A stretch of 64,000 bases of DNA from Odobenus rosmarus divergens (GCF_000321225.1 NW_004450287.1:1407171-1471170); one strand, 5' to 3'; counted from the first letter of the stretch, positions 34,801-48,294 are shown. The notes: generated by a model not told the origin, from the sequence alone. Made by a program: numbers and translations.

Positions 34801-37411
34801 ACTGGAGTGGTTTCCTCCTTGCATAAATATAAAGTTAAAACAATTATAGCTTGCAGGAGCCACTTTCCTTTCACATAATAAAGGCCAAGTCAATTTTCAT
34901 GCTGTATAATTGTGGGCAGAGGTCAGGGCCCAGAGAAATTAAAATGTGAAGCTCTCTTCTTCTGTCCTTCCATGGTGGTCTGATCACGCAGTTGGCCTTC
35001 CCCACGGATGGGCCTGGTGGGTAGGTGACTTGCGTGGAGGGCTTTGAATCCAGGTGAAAAGATTGGATATCTGCCTTGTCTTTCTTTATCAGCGACTCTG
35101 TCTGAGTCTTTTGTGATCAGCGTTGCAGGTCGTATGCTCTCTGAATGATCACCCAAAACTGTTCAGAGAGATGGAAACTTTTCTCGGAAAGAAGAGGGTA
35201 GCCTCACAAACTGAGCCTCACATACAAGTCACAGTCGTATTTATCCCCTTGGAGCTTAATTTAAGAGAAAGAAGTCAGCAGCACAGAAGCAAAAGTGTTT
35301 AATTTGGAATTTGGGGAAGGGAACATAACTAATAACAGTGTGGCCTCAGTAAGGTTGCACAAGCGAACACGAGGTGGTTGCCAAGATGGTGCTCGGGGAG
35401 GGGGGCAGGGGAGTGTTCGGTTAAGACTAATCACCAGAACAGGGACTGTTCTCTCTCCCTCTCCCTCTCCCTCTCTCTTTAAGCTCAATTTCTTCTCCAG
35501 GGTCCTGGTTTTCCTCCTGAGTCAGAGATGTAGAAAGAATTCAGAAGGAAGAAGATGAGCAATTTTTTTTTTTTAAGAAAATTTTCTTCTTTAATGACAG
35601 CTCTCTTGCCCTTTTCAGGAGTTGCTACTTTCTACTCTGGTGAATCTTCTGAATTAAAAATTTAGGGAATTGCTCCTCGTGAGTAAATGTAACAGTTAAT
35701 TAGGCTCACGAATTCGTTTTTTAACATTTTCATAGTATAAATAAAGGGGCCCTTTTCTTTGGAAGCTGGCCATTTATAATGACGTGAACGGCGCCCAATA
35801 TGAAAGAACATTTTTTAGAAACAAGGATGACAGTTTGAGCATTGAAATCACAATCTCCGCCTTCTCTCAGAATCTATAATCATCTTCTTTCGGAACCTCA
35901 GCTTCCTGCCTGTGCACGAAGCGCTGCCTCTGCGGGGGCCTTGGTGCTCACCCCTGCAAAACAGCCTTCTTCACCTGCAGAGGAGGAGCGCGCTCAGCTG
36001 TGCCCTCCTCCCGCACTGTATTCTCGACAGATAACAACGCATCATTTGTCAAAAAAACCTGTTAATGAAGTACGTGCAGGCGAAAATGGCTTAGGCCCCT
36101 TCTAGCTCCATGACTACACTCCCTGGGAGTGACTTTACCCTAAACTTGCGATGGGAAGCCTGGTAAAGTAAAGGGAGAAGGGCCTCGTGAAACCTGTTCA
36201 TTATTGGACAACCTTTTATTTTTTATTTTTTTGTTTTTATTTTTTTGGGGGGACAGCCTTTTAGTCACTCACCCTGACAGAGATCTCAGGCGTTGACAAT
36301 GTCATTTAAATTGCATTCGTATTTAAACATGACTTCACCATCTCATGGGTGTTTCCAACTTTTCATTGGATTTGATCATTAAAAACTGTAAATTTGAGCT
36401 GCTTTTCAATTTTCTGGCATCGATTTCCATTTACATGGACAACAAATGTTGAACGATAGCAGCAAAATCATTTTTTTCCCAAGGAGTAAAAACTTTTACT
36501 CAGAACATCACGTTAGCTAAGAAACTCCTATAAGTAACCGTTTAGATGGTTGGACCTTAGGGAGTAGGGGCACGGCAGCAGGCTAAAGGGGTGCCGTTGG
36601 CCATGATTAAGTTTGCATGCGACAAGGGGAATGGATGCGTGCTTAGTTTCTATGCTGAAGGACCTGGGCGGAGAGGGTGGGTTGAGACCCTAGTGGGTCC
36701 CTGGGTCTTTTTAGGTTTGGAGTCTAGAAGACTTCAGTCTGCAAGCCCTTCCCCTTCTTCCTTCGGGCAGTGATAGGCCTGACTCCCAGGCTTAACTATC
36801 GTGGTGTGGCCTCAGAGGGGATCCTAAATATTCCTACTCTACACTGGATCCTTAGGAAGGTCAAATGAAATAATGTATCTGAAAGAAACATACTTTATTA
36901 TATATGTGAAAGGGTTAGTGATTATCCCAATACCATCAGGACTCTGGTGTAAGATACAGTCTGAAGGAACTTAGTCCATCCGAGCCAAAGAAGCAACTTC
37001 TAATTTTTTCCATGACACATTTATTCCCATTTTGTCTTTGCCCTCAGACAAAGGTGCTAAGGTTTTCTGTGTGGAAAAACTCCATTCTGGGGGTTAGTGG
37101 ACACTCTAACATACCTACTAGTTCTGAAGCAAGGCTGTTGCTATATTGGAGATGAAACAATGGAGATTTTACCCTGGAATGAAAACTCTCGAGGCAGGAT
37201 GGGGTGGGAAGCAGTGTGGAGGGACTGGCGAAGGGCTTTGGCACAAGGAAGCAGACTCTCTCAGACTATTTCAGACTCCAGGGGCTCCTGGCTGCCTTCT
37301 CTGAAGGCCTAAGGCTGCTCTTTGCCAGCCCCTCATCACAGTGGTCACGGTAGGTGAGAACTTAAGTTGGGATGACAGTTCTTTCATGCTTTGGGGCGTG
37401 GCCTGGGCATG

Positions 37412-37425
37412 CCAGAAGGGGGCAG
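37412..37425 (+). promoter_or_regulatory. Weak CTCF-like motif in the 3' UTR
   Basis: CCAGAAGGGGGCAG differs from the CTCF core at one position. It lies inside the putative ZNF704 3' UTR. With one mismatch the match may be chance. Confidence 0.3.
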
Positions 37426-40400
37426 AGGGTGAGCCGGATAGTACTTCAGCATATTTTCATCAGAGGCAAGGCTAACTTAAGGATACTATATTTTAATATT
37501 CAAGTTTTCCATGAGAATGATTTCTGGGGAGAACTGACCTCTTTCCCTTCTTTGATTTTAGTGGCCCAGATAGTGCCAACGTGTGAGTTTGTGGGTCTGA
37601 GGGACGAACCTGACCCAGTGGCCGTGGGATGTGAGATGTGATTTCCCCAGCAGGTGAGACTGGTGGCCAGAGGCTGCCTCTGCCCATATATAGGTTCTCT
37701 TTGGTCTGCACAGTGTTGGCCAAGAATTTGAGTTGTCAACACTTAAATGTCAGGTAACATCTTACTTCCAAGTCAGAAGATCTAGTAGCCCTGGGCCTGA
37801 TTTCTGCATGGTTCTGATTGTCTAGAGCTGGGTGCCCCATGCAATGGGGGCATGCGCTCTCTGGTTCACAAGGATCTCCACTGTTCCGTAGTGTCCCTGT
37901 TTCGCCTGACCTGAATTGTTCATTTACAGATCCTGCCTGGCTTTTCTAAGGCTTCTGCTATAAACCATTAGGAAGCTTCTATTTCAAAAAGAAGCAAGAC
38001 TCATTTGGTTCAAAACCATACAGCAATAAGCACTTCTTGGGGATCTCATGCTAACAGTGGAGACAGGCAAGGGAATGAAGATAGAGATTTGCAGACTGCC
38101 TCATCTCAGAGACCAGGAGTCGAGGCTGTATGTGGTTTTCCCTATCTCCATGCATTTATAGTCCTCCCATGTGCAGATTCTAAAGCCTATTTGAAAGCAA
38201 GGTCTGGGTGACCCTCTGACCACTTCATAGGAGTTGCCCAATGGGTATACGGTCATTCTATCCCAGCTTTACTTTTGATGTTATCTGCATACTGCTAATT
38301 AGTCTAGCTTTTGAGTTACTGAAATCTTAGAAAGAAAAGATGCTTTCTTTCTTTCTTTTTTTTTTTTTTAACAGTGAGTGGGCTAGAAAAAAACTGTACA
38401 GCATTATGAAATGGTTTTGGCAAAGCTCAAAATTATTTGTGCAGTTAATAAACTCTCCATGGCTCCCTCCCTTGTTTCCCGACTCTTGGGAATACAGTGA
38501 CTTTCTGATCGCAACCTTGCATGTCTGTTCGTTCTTCTCGTGACAAATCAAGCACTTGCTTTGATAAGGAAATTAAAGTTATTGAGTTAGTGCTGAGGAA
38601 AAACTTATTTTAAACATCACTGATCGCCTAAAAATTCTATCTTTGGGCTTACATACCATGGTTTGCGAAATTACCACCCTATGATACTTGCTAGTTAAAT
38701 GCAGGTTTGTGGTAAGTTTGTCTTTGTGACAGAATCTCATTTTACTCTAAAGAATTTCCAAGAATATTTCTGCCATTGCCTGCAAGCATATCTACTAACA
38801 TTTTTTTTCCAATTTAAGATACGTAGGATGATTCTTAAAGTGTCTCTTTCCGTCATACTTTGCAAACACACTGGCAATGATAAAAGGAGTAGCTGTTGCC
38901 AGCTTGACTCTCTTATAATACTCTTTCCGTCTGATCTCCATTTCTACCCTTGCTGCAGAGGGTTCATTGAAAAGATATGCATCAAAACACTTGCTTAAAA
39001 GAGGCATAGCCCTTTGTTTGAAGAGCAGGAATTGCTTTATAATACTAACACTTCCTGTCTGGTAAATACTGTATTTTAAAAAATAAGCTACAATGTATAA
39101 AACCAAGGTCATTTCCCACAAAATGTTCATGTTTTTTGTGATTACAAAACACGGCATCTTGTAAAATATTTCCAGTTCTCTTAGCTTGAGAAGTTAAGTA
39201 CTAATGCTTATTATAAAAGTGTCATGTCCCTTAGAATCGTAGAAGCCTAAAGCGGTATAATTCTTGTCTTATTTGGAAAATTAAGTTATAATTATTATCG
39301 TATTTAAGATTCCATTTTGACACAACACAATACCATTGTGATTCTCAGACGTACAGGAAAAGTTATAAAACGTGAGATTGTCTTCAAAAAAAAGCAACTA
39401 TTTACAAAACAGGACCAGAAGTAAAATTCCCATTTTGATTTCCGGTCCCAGGATAGGTACACCTTTTAAAGCATGGATATCATTGGATACGGGCGGTCTT
39501 AAGTACATTTTATACTTTCTTGTTCTGTTGGTGTGCATTACTTAGTCATACACTTGGTACCTAAAAGTGCTAATCTCATTTTATTTACTGACTTCGGGTT
39601 TGACGAGTTACAATGCAAAAAGACACAACGAAACAGTTCCAGTATGGAGGAATCCCCACAGGTATGAGGAACAGGGAGAGTGTGTGCGCCGCCGGTAGGG
39701 TTATTTTCTGAGAGAAATGAAATTTCCAGTTGACCCGTGTACCCAGCGCCTTCTCCAAAAGGAGTCACATCCTCATCCATATTCATGAACTCTGCTCTGT
39801 TTCCACTCATTTGTATGCACAAATCCTTCCCTGTGTTCATACAGGTCAATGCTACAGTTGATGTGATCGATAGAAAGTCTACAGGGTCATGAGAAAAAGC
39901 AGCACCTTGTCCGCACAAGTCCATGGAAGTTTGCTCCTTAACATGCTACTAAAGCAAAACGTGCGTCTTTAACAGCTCTCACCTACGGGATTCTGCGTGC
40001 AGTCATCCAACTGGGTGATTAGAAAGAGGAACACCAAGGCTTCGTATTCACAATTACATTCAGAAAAAGCCTTACACGAGTCTGTGAACACCCGCCAGGG
40101 AGCGTGCCTGTGGTTCAAAGGTCAGCCTCAGACTGCCCGTCAGCTACAAAGAAACAGCTCTTTCTCATAGAGCTTTCCTCCACACCTCAAAAAGTTGGTA
40201 TTGTCCAGTTCATGTAAATTTGTCTTGAAATAATTATCACGTTCGTTAAAAAAAAAAAACAAAAAGCAAAAACAAAACCCCAAAGCCCCAAAACACCAAA
40301 CTGTTCTGACTTGAAAAGACTCTAGAGATAATAAAAGTCTGTCTAAGGATCTTCCAGATCTATCTTTCACATACCCTTTAATTTTCCCTGAGGAAATGAA

Positions 40401-43400
40401 TATTATTTACAGTATTTTGCTACTATTCTCAAGGTATTCTCTCCTGTAGGTACAATCCTTGCCACTTCTCTCTCAACATTCTCAAGTGAATGCTGTTCTT
40501 TCGTTTTCCAATGAAGTCTGAAGAAGGAGGAAATGGGTTCAGCCGTCGGCGACTTCAGAACCCAGGGTTGGCTTTCAAAAGTGGCTTCGTGGGACACTTG
40601 AGACAAGCCGACTGAAACTCAAATGATCTTGAAATCTGATAGAGGGCATTTCAGTTTCAGAAATGTCTTGCAACATTCATGTAACTATCTCATGTAAAGA
40701 TTTTGGAAAGCCGGAGAACTGTAACCCCCACCCTTGTCTATTGCAAGTTTTCATCGGCAACACAGTTACGACTGGACAAGGAATCCTCCTGTGAAGGGCA
40801 CCCTGGTGCTTGGATCTGCTGACAGGCACTCCGCTGCTGAGCATGCATTGGGTGGAAACCCACTGCCTTCTTCCTGACACTGGCTTTTCCCAACCAATGA
40901 GGAAACCTGCCAGCAAGTGAGGGGGTGGGAAGTACATGCCCCTTAGAGATGTGCTCGCTGGTCCTGTGTCCCTGAGCAGAGCTGCTTCCCCTAAGGGAGC
41001 CTCTTCTTGCTTCGGGCAGCCACTCCTGGGGGACAGTCCCCACTGGCCGACCAGCATTAAGGAGATGAGCAGGAGCCAGATGTCCATAGACCTCTTGTAT
41101 CTCCTCTCTGGTCCCCAACCCACCCACTTGCTACCCAGTGTTTTCTCCAGCTTGTCACACTGCTTCCCATAAATTGGGTGCACATCCTCTGGGAAGGACT
41201 AAGGCTTAATACTACGGTCTGATGAACCCTTTGCTTTGTAGCTACCTGAAGAATGCCTGTCCATTACTATGAGATGCCTTTTTAGACAGAGATGAGAACT
41301 ATTTTGTGAAGGAAGGGGGGATCAAGGGAGAGAAAGGTCAAAAGACTATAGCATGCCTTCTTTAGAAATACTCTGGGTCCAGAATCCGTTGTATTGCCAT
41401 TGCTTTTGCACAGACAGGTGTCTGAGGTCCCTGGGATGGACGGAGCTCCAGTTAATCAGCCAGCATGCTGTGGGACCGCCCTTTCCACCCATCCCCTGTC
41501 TCTGCTCGCCAAATGAAGACATAAAAGCACGTGGGACCACAGAGATGGCAGAAAATGAATGTTGGGCTTAATGTGGCACTTCATTTAATTCCAAAATATA
41601 ACAAAATAGCTCTATGTCTTTTTTTTTTTTAATTTTAGCTTTTACAATCAGTGCTGTATATTGCAATTCATCACTTTCTGGGTGGCTTGCAAGAAGTTAA
41701 TCCCCCCCCCTTTTTTTTCCCTCCCAAGGCCAGCCAGGTGAATTTTGGTGGGTCTCTAGTTACAACATGCCTTGATACAAAGAATGGATGTCTGTGTGTG
41801 CAGGAAGCTACTGAGGGTCTGTGCACACCTAGAAGCCAAGAAGGTACACAGAGATTGGGCCGGTTGGCAGAAAGGAGTCCCCATGTGGGTAGGAGACGCA
41901 GAAGAGTATGTGTAGAGAAGGCTTTAGAAAGGAGAAGAAATCCCAGGGAAGTTGCTTTCAGCTCTACACTTCTGCTTATACCTGTTCATTAGCTAAAAAC
42001 CGGGTAAGGACTGAGCTTGACCCCTCCAGGCCAGAGCTCAGAACTAATCATGGGCTGCATCTCTGGAGGACAGCCACAAAACCTCGGTCTAGGACTGCTC
42101 CACAGCAGAGACCTCTCCCTCCTTGTGTTCCAAAGTTCTAGTGGGTGGGGAGGATGGATTTAGCTCCTCATCATTTTGTTTCTGATGAAGGACTTAATCC
42201 CAGGATCACAGGCCAGGGAGCCTCACCGAAGAGAAAAACCTCTGCTCTGGGATTGCATCCCAACCAACCATCACTTCTGTCCACAGGGAACCTGCTCAAA
42301 GGGTTCATCAGCTCTGGACTCACTGTGGCCACTGGGCAGTCCACCCTCAGCTCAGACCTCTTGGGCCAGGCCAGAGCATCATGTCACAGTCGAGGGTGCC
42401 TATAGGTAGAGCAACGGGACTCCAGGAAGGAGAAAAGACATGCTGGGATTGAGGATGCAAATACATTTCTATCCTTAAAAAAATGCCCTTTCCTGGCTGA
42501 CCTTGTAAATACTAAAACACATTATAGCTGGTGCCATAGCTACTAGTGATTGGTAATCATGACATGAAATTAAATGAAGCTCTTGTCCTGCTCTCTTGAA
42601 ATAAGGGTTGTTGAAATAAAAATGAATGGAGGAAAACAGGATCTTTTCCAAGGAACAATGTTTAAAAAGTCATATGAAAGCTTAAAAAATAAAACTGCCA
42701 AAAATAGATGAATGCACAGGTTGTGGATATTACACCGTGGGACCTCCTTCTATTTCCCTCGATTATAAAAGGAAAAGGACATTTATTATTACTAGATGAC
42801 GTCTTTCAACTCTTTAAAACAAGTGTATGTACAATCTCTACACATATATTAAACTTTGCTCTGTGCAATTTCATTGAACATTCCTATGGCTGATCGTAGG
42901 CTCCCCGTCCTGACACAGTGCATCCTGAAAGGCGCTCTTCCTTCTTTGCATAGGTATAGGAAAAATAACTCATTAGCAGGGCAATCCGGAGTAGGACAGA
43001 CAGACGATGAGCTTATATAGAGTGCATGACGACTACTCCCCTCCCCCTTTCCACTACTAACAAAACAAACAACCAAACAAACAAACATACATACCAGGCT
43101 AGAAAGCCTGCCAAGAGCGAACACAGTGGGAGCCCTGGTCCTACTAAATGGAGAGATTCCTATACCAACATGCATTTTCCTTTTGGTGTTCTGTATGTTC
43201 CCCTCTGAGCAAATTCTTAACGAACAGTTCCAATATTTTTATAAGAAAAATAAAGTTTGGGACCTCCTATGTACCCATATCATGTTTCTATATTTCACGA
43301 ACCCCTCTCCTGGACATGCTAAAGCATACAACCTATGAAAGTGCACTCAGAATAGATGTTGGTTTGTTGACCTCACATGTCTCTCTGAACAGATGGGGAC

Positions 43401-44232
43401 GTGGAGGCTGTGCTCCGCTGTCCTGCGGGGATAGTTCGAGTTCTCTACCTTTTCTGAAACCGGTCTGGGGTGGAGTTTTGAGGGAAGGCCCGATGACCCA
43501 CTAACCTGGCAAGGACACTGTCAGACAAGCAGTGACCAACAGACCCGGGCCCCTGTTTGCCCTGAGTCCCTGAAAGAAGCATCAAGGCTTACCCAGATGG
43601 CCACCCATGCCAGTCTTTGATGGAGCTGCGGCTGGTAGAGAATGAGCCGCCGTGCCTCCCAGGCAAGGGCTTCTTAGAAAGCGAAGACTCCTAGGTGTTC
43701 CCGGATGTCCTGGACTCAGCTGGGGGCTGAAGTCTGCTGGTGATCTCTTTGCGAGTGGATGCCCTCCGGGGCCCTTTAGGCCAAGAGCTCTGTGGTGGTT
43801 CCGGGTGGGGCCATTCTTCAAAACGCGAGAAACCGACAAACGAGACAGAGAAGAGATCCCCAGAGTGCTGCGCTTTCTAGCAACACGTCATGATGTGCAC
43901 TGCTCTGAGAAGTCAAATGGAAAACAGGGAAAATACTATTCACAATGAAAGCAGGTATTGTCCTCTGTACAAACGCTACTGAATAATGTGTAGCTTTTTT
44001 TTTTAGTATGTCAAAAAAATCTCAGAAATGGCATTATTAGGAAAGCTTATCAAAATATGCCTCCTCTCTAGGTAAAACGGGCTTTGTTGGTTCAGTTGCT
44101 ACGGAAGTCCACAGTTTTCAGACCTAGACATACAGAAAAAAAAAAAAAAAAAGGCTGACTTTTCTTTTCAAGGAAAAAAAAATAGAGCTGCCCGACGCTG
44201 GGTTCTCAGCAAGAGCAGTGAGGGTGGTGACC

Positions 44233-44260
44233 TTATTTATTTATTTATTTATTTATTTTT
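44233..44260 (-). promoter_or_regulatory. Overlapping AATAAA hexamers in a (TAAA)n repeat after the ZNF704 stop
   Basis: In transcript sense this is a (TAAA)n microsatellite lying 131-158 nt past the stop codon, holding several overlapping AATAAA hexamers. It could act as a proximal polyadenylation signal giving a very short UTR isoform. Equally it may be an inert simple repeat, since the downstream GT-rich element is not obvious. Confidence 0.5.
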
Positions 44261-44390
44261 GCTGTCATTCCACCAAGTTTCCTGGAAGTGCTTTTCCTGG
44301 GCTTCAAGTGTGTTTTTGTTCGGAAGAAAAAGCGCTTTTCCAGAGCCTGCAGTGGAAGGCGAGGGTGGCGGGGCTCAGGGACCCCGGGGG

Positions 44391-44502
44391 TCAGTCAGTG
44401 AACCTCTGGCACGCCTTCTTCCAGCGGCACGCCGTGCACCACAGGTCCCGGTTCTCCATGCCATACACCTTGCGGCACTTCTTGCCCTCTCCCCGGGGCT
44501 TC
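44391..44502 (-). CDS. ZNF704: ZNF704 last coding exon: C-clamp-like tail and stop
   Basis: The coding part of the terminal exon is 112 nt: one base completing the split arginine, 36 codons, then TGA at 44391-44393. The acceptor is tcttgcag. The peptide starts KPRGEGKK. It contains cysteines spaced C-x12-C-x2-C-x5-C in a basic, tryptophan-bearing context (residues such as [11 protein letters not shown]), the signature of the C-clamp DNA-binding module shared by SLC2A4RG, ZNF395, ZNF704 and TCF/LEF E-tails. In the family this module recognises GC-rich sequence, supporting a DNA-contacting role in the nucleus. All four cysteines are present. Confidence 0.95.
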
Positions 44503-45210
44503 CTGCAAGACAGGCAAGGAGCAGTTATGCAGCGGGACAAAGTCAGGGGGCGTTCTCTGGAGGGCTTGCGATCCCTCGAAAGAGCAAGAAACAGTGTGAA
44601 GAAACCTAGTAAGGGTTCTTGCTAGGTTAGGACTTGAACACCTGCTGGATGTTGTCGCGGCCACCATGCTCAGCTGTTACTACTGACTACTGTAACTCTC
44701 AAGCTTCTACTTGTCCATTTGGGGACTTGTCCCTCTTCATCAAATTGAATTAAACAAGTAAATACAAAAAATACCAGTAGGGAGCTTTATTCTTTTAAGT
44801 TTTAAGTATGTGCTTTCAAGTGCTCTCTTGCTTCTCAAATTTCTAGCATTCTGGTTAAGGGACATCTGAGGCGTTTCTCATTGACCTGTATTACAAACTA
44901 TATTTTAAAGTTCTTTTAATACAGAGGTTAAGGCCATATGGCTTTAACTAGACCCAGTAATCACCATTACCTATTCTTCAAGAAAACTTACAGCAAACTG
45001 TTACCAACTGCCTCCCCGCCCCCCCCACAGCAACTCTTCATTAATAATTGATGGGTGGGGAAAACCATGGCAATGAAAGGAAGGGTGTTTTGTCCATTCC
45101 AGGGAAATTTTATGGAACATCGTATCTCTGGTTTCTCTCTTCCTTGCTGTTCTTCTGTTTTTCAGTTAATTCCCTTGAGATGAGGAGGGTGGCGATTCAA
45201 GCAGTCATAC

Positions 45211-45308
45211 CTCAGGCTGACTGTCCCTCTGGGTGGCGAGGACAAGACCGTGTGAGTGTGCTGTCTCTGCTCCCCTGTGCCCACCGGATGATTATGTGTC
45301 GGTGACAC
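45211..45308 (-). CDS. ZNF704: ZNF704 exon upstream of the C-clamp exon
   Basis: This is a 98-nt exon of 32 codons plus AG of a split arginine codon. It follows a ccttgccag acceptor and ends before gtatga. The peptide begins [10 protein letters not shown] and ends GTVSL(R), including a short Gln/His/Thr run (EQRQHTHT). It joins in frame to the preceding exon (CCA then GTG) and to the final exon (AG then G). It is part of the Pro/Ser-rich linker before the cysteine-rich tail. No frame defect is seen. Confidence 0.94.
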
Positions 45309-45879
45309 CTGGCAAGGACATGGAAAACAAAGTTGATGCTGGGACAGGTTCTCCCCACCATGCATTTATTTAATTTAGCCTTTGCCACATGGGCAGTGGT
45401 CAACATCGGACATGGAGATAAAATGCTTTCTTCCCAGAGACACATGTTAACACGGATACGGTGATGCTTGTGGCAAAATTTAAACGCCTCCCCAAGCAGA
45501 AAAGACTCGGCAACAACGAATACTTTAAAAAATCTTCATGACTTCACGTGTGTATTCCAAGTTGCCCGTAGTAACATATTTTCACTTGAATAATATTCCA
45601 AACCTTAACGTATAGTCTCACCTATTCTAAGCCTCATGATCTACCTTTTTAAAAAAAGACAAATCCCTAGAGGTTAAGAGAGTTATCTAAAATTATATAG
45701 TCAGTCAATGGCAATGACACAATGTGGACGTCGGCCTTCTGTTTGCTTTACGAGATCATTCACAGCCCCTAAATAAATGGCCTCTTGCATAAGACATCCA
45801 TACAGCAGATGGTGGGGTCCAAACAGGAATAAAGACTAGAAGCAAAGAGTCCAAGCAAGTCAAGAACAAATGTCATCCA

Positions 45880-46115
45880 TGAAACACTTACTGGGCACTC
45901 GCTACATGCCAGGTTCATTGACAATGGCTTTAATTGTCACAACTACCCCACGTGGTAAGTACTATTCTTGTTCCTGCTTCATGGACGAGGAAACCAAGGC
46001 ATGGGGCCAAGGTCATGGAACTTGGCCAAGGTCATGGAACTTGTAATGGCAGGGCCAGCGCTTGTCCTGAGTTCCACCCGATGCCAGAGCTTGTGTCTGG
46101 CCCCGTTACACCTCT
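45880..46115 (-). repeat. MIR SINE in a ZNF704 intron
   Basis: Reversed MIR with cgctacatgccaggttc and gacgaggaaaccaaggc. The segment ccaaggtcatggaacttg is tandemly repeated at about 46008-46042. Confidence 0.8.
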
Positions 46116-47084
46116 GCCTCTCAGTCATAGTAACAGGAGGGCCCCTGGCTTTTGATTCCTCTTATACCTCTTACCAGACCCTTTGCCTCATCTGCTCTCC
46201 TGATATTAAATATCTTCCCAGCACCTGGGATTCTCAACAGCTACAAAAAATGAGTTTTTATAAGAAAAGATAAATGATATTTCAAGAAAATACACAGCCT
46301 TGCCATATATAGAAGAGCAGACATGTAATGAATTTAGACGCTTAATTATCTAGAAGCCAACATGGCCACGGAAGTACCATGACCAATGAACAGTCATGGG
46401 AACACTCCTAAGGCATACTTATAGAACTGAATTTCTCTAGTACAGGTACTAGCACTTTTTATTTTCTTTCAATTCAAAGGAATATACGTCAGCGTTATCT
46501 TCTTAGATGTTAATTCAAAAAATTAAACAGATAAGTAAAAACGTAACATTTTAAACCATTGTTGCCATGATTCTGAATTATTCTGTACCATTGGTCTTAA
46601 TTTTTTGCTAAAGCTGGGTAGGAGTGAGGGCCAGAAGAGGTGAGTTAACATACATAATTTTTTAAAAACAAAAGCTTTGGGGTTCAGTGTATGCATTTGA
46701 CATGGATAGATATGTAGGTCTTTCCAGGAGCAGAATCTCGACCCCCCCCTTTCCCCCTACAGCTACCCTGCATCCCATCCCTGACCAGGATGCATTACAG
46801 CAAACCAGAGGGAGTGAATGCTTCAGGTGTTCATAGCCACCGTGGTGATCTAGAATGTGCTTATGTGAATTGTTTTAAGTGGTCGAGACAATTTTTAAAA
46901 ATCTAAAAATTATTACAGAATTCACAGAATCCCAAGAATACTGCCTTATTTAGTGAGAGAACTAGGAGAAGTTTAGTTGACATGACAGTGACCCAACGTC
47001 CATCAGCTGGTTGATAATGTGGAAGGTTTTCTAAATTGTGCAAAAGTGCCACGCCCCTTTCACGTGAGGTGATACGAGATGACA

Positions 47085-47975
47085 GGGTGCTCTTCATCCA
47101 ACGAATATTTATGAAGTTCTTACTATGCACCAGGCACCCTTCTAGAATGTGGGTGCCTAGTGGTGAACAATGCCAAGCCTCTGCCCTCATGGAGCATACA
47201 TTCTAGTGGGGACACAGACAATACATACAAACAAGTTAAGATCATTTTAGTGATAAGTGCTTGAAGAAAATAAAATAGGTCAATAGGCAAAGCCTCATGA
47301 AGGGAGAGGACATTTACTTATTTAGGGCGGTGAGAAAAGTCCCCCTGAGAGGTTGCCTTTTATCTTTAGGGCACTCTGAAGAAAGGGGCAGCAATGACAG
47401 AGGCCTCCTAGGTGCAGAGAGCCCAAGGGGCCAGAAGACACTGTGTGGAGGCTGGAGGTAGGAAGACAGGAGGTGATAGATTCAGGAAAGACCTCCTGGC
47501 TGTGATTGAGGAATTTGAATTGAATGTTGCTCTAAGTGCTAGGGAAGCCATTGGAGAATTTTAAGAAAGCGAGACATCTGATTAATGCTTTAAAAAGATC
47601 CCTTTGGCTCCTTTGAGAATGAACTGGAGACAGCCTGGAGAGGAGCCCTGCAGTCTAGTTAAGAGGCTTTTGCACTATCTGGGGGGAAATATGTACTGGT
47701 GATTTAGACTAGGGCGTGGCAGCGGTGGTAAGAAGGGGCTGGATTCATGGCAGAATCAGGCAGAGTCTGGGACACGCTGAAGGATGGGAAAAAACGAAGA
47801 CAAATCTTTCGAAGAATCAGGGATGAATCAAGGGAAGTCAAGGGTGAATCCCAGCTTCTGGCCCAAGAAGCTGGAGGGATGGTGGTGCCACTTACTGAAA
47901 TGGGAAAACTGGTGATGTGGTTGGTTTGAGGAAGGAGCGAGGACCAGGCTTTTGAAAATTCCAAAGACACCGTTT
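47085..47975 (+). repeat. Ancient interspersed repeat, family not assigned
   Basis: Long old repeat beginning attcttcatccaacgaatat-like sequence and tgcaccaggcacccttcta, with ggagcatacattctagtgg and aagccattggagaatttta. Related copies occur at 56270-57235, 30190-30775 and 23890-24280. Peptides read from it are spurious. Confidence 0.65.
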
Positions 47976-48294
47976 GAGGACTATGGAGGAATAACCCCTG
48001 ACTACAGTCTTTACTCCTGCTAATGGCTTTCTTAACTCGGGAGTTCAGGGCCTGCGTGTATAGTCCTGTCCAGCAGCAGCCCCTCCCAATCCACCCCAGA
48101 CCTGGGTTTTATGGGGTGCAATGCAGCGGAAGCCAGAACCTGCATCACACGTTGGCTGTGGCTCAGTTCTGTGTGATGACCAGTATGACCTAACTTGTGA
48201 GCTTTCCCTGAGACTTTTTATAGCAAGACAATCATGGTTGAAAGCTTTTTATTTTAGCGGGGCTGAGGGTGGGGAAGGGAAGGGGGTAGCTGGC

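Larger units (their letters stand above)
31846..44390 (-). other. ZNF704: Putative long 3' UTR of ZNF704
   Basis: About 12.5 kb from the TGA to a candidate end just below an AATAAA at 31864-31869. No SINEC insertion and no recognisable LTR or L1 lies in this span, although SINECs are frequent on the left side, as expected for a transcribed and constrained UTR. Several other AATAAA hexamers are present in sense orientation, for example near 44233-44260, 42782 and 37019. Two Pumilio-like TGTANATA sites occur near 32565 and 42830. Sense open frames here, the longest 168 codons at 40677-41183, match nothing I know and are probably chance. The extent is inferred from sequence; shorter isoforms are likely. 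Confidence 0.6.

Noticed and set aside
39538..39924. 128-codon minus-strand ORF in the 3' UTR
   Set aside because: No recognisable domain and no conservation evidence; a frame of this length is expected by chance over 12 kb.
46008..46042. Short repeated ccaaggtcatggaacttg as a possible regulatory array
   Set aside because: Only two copies, inside a MIR element, best explained as a small tandem slip.
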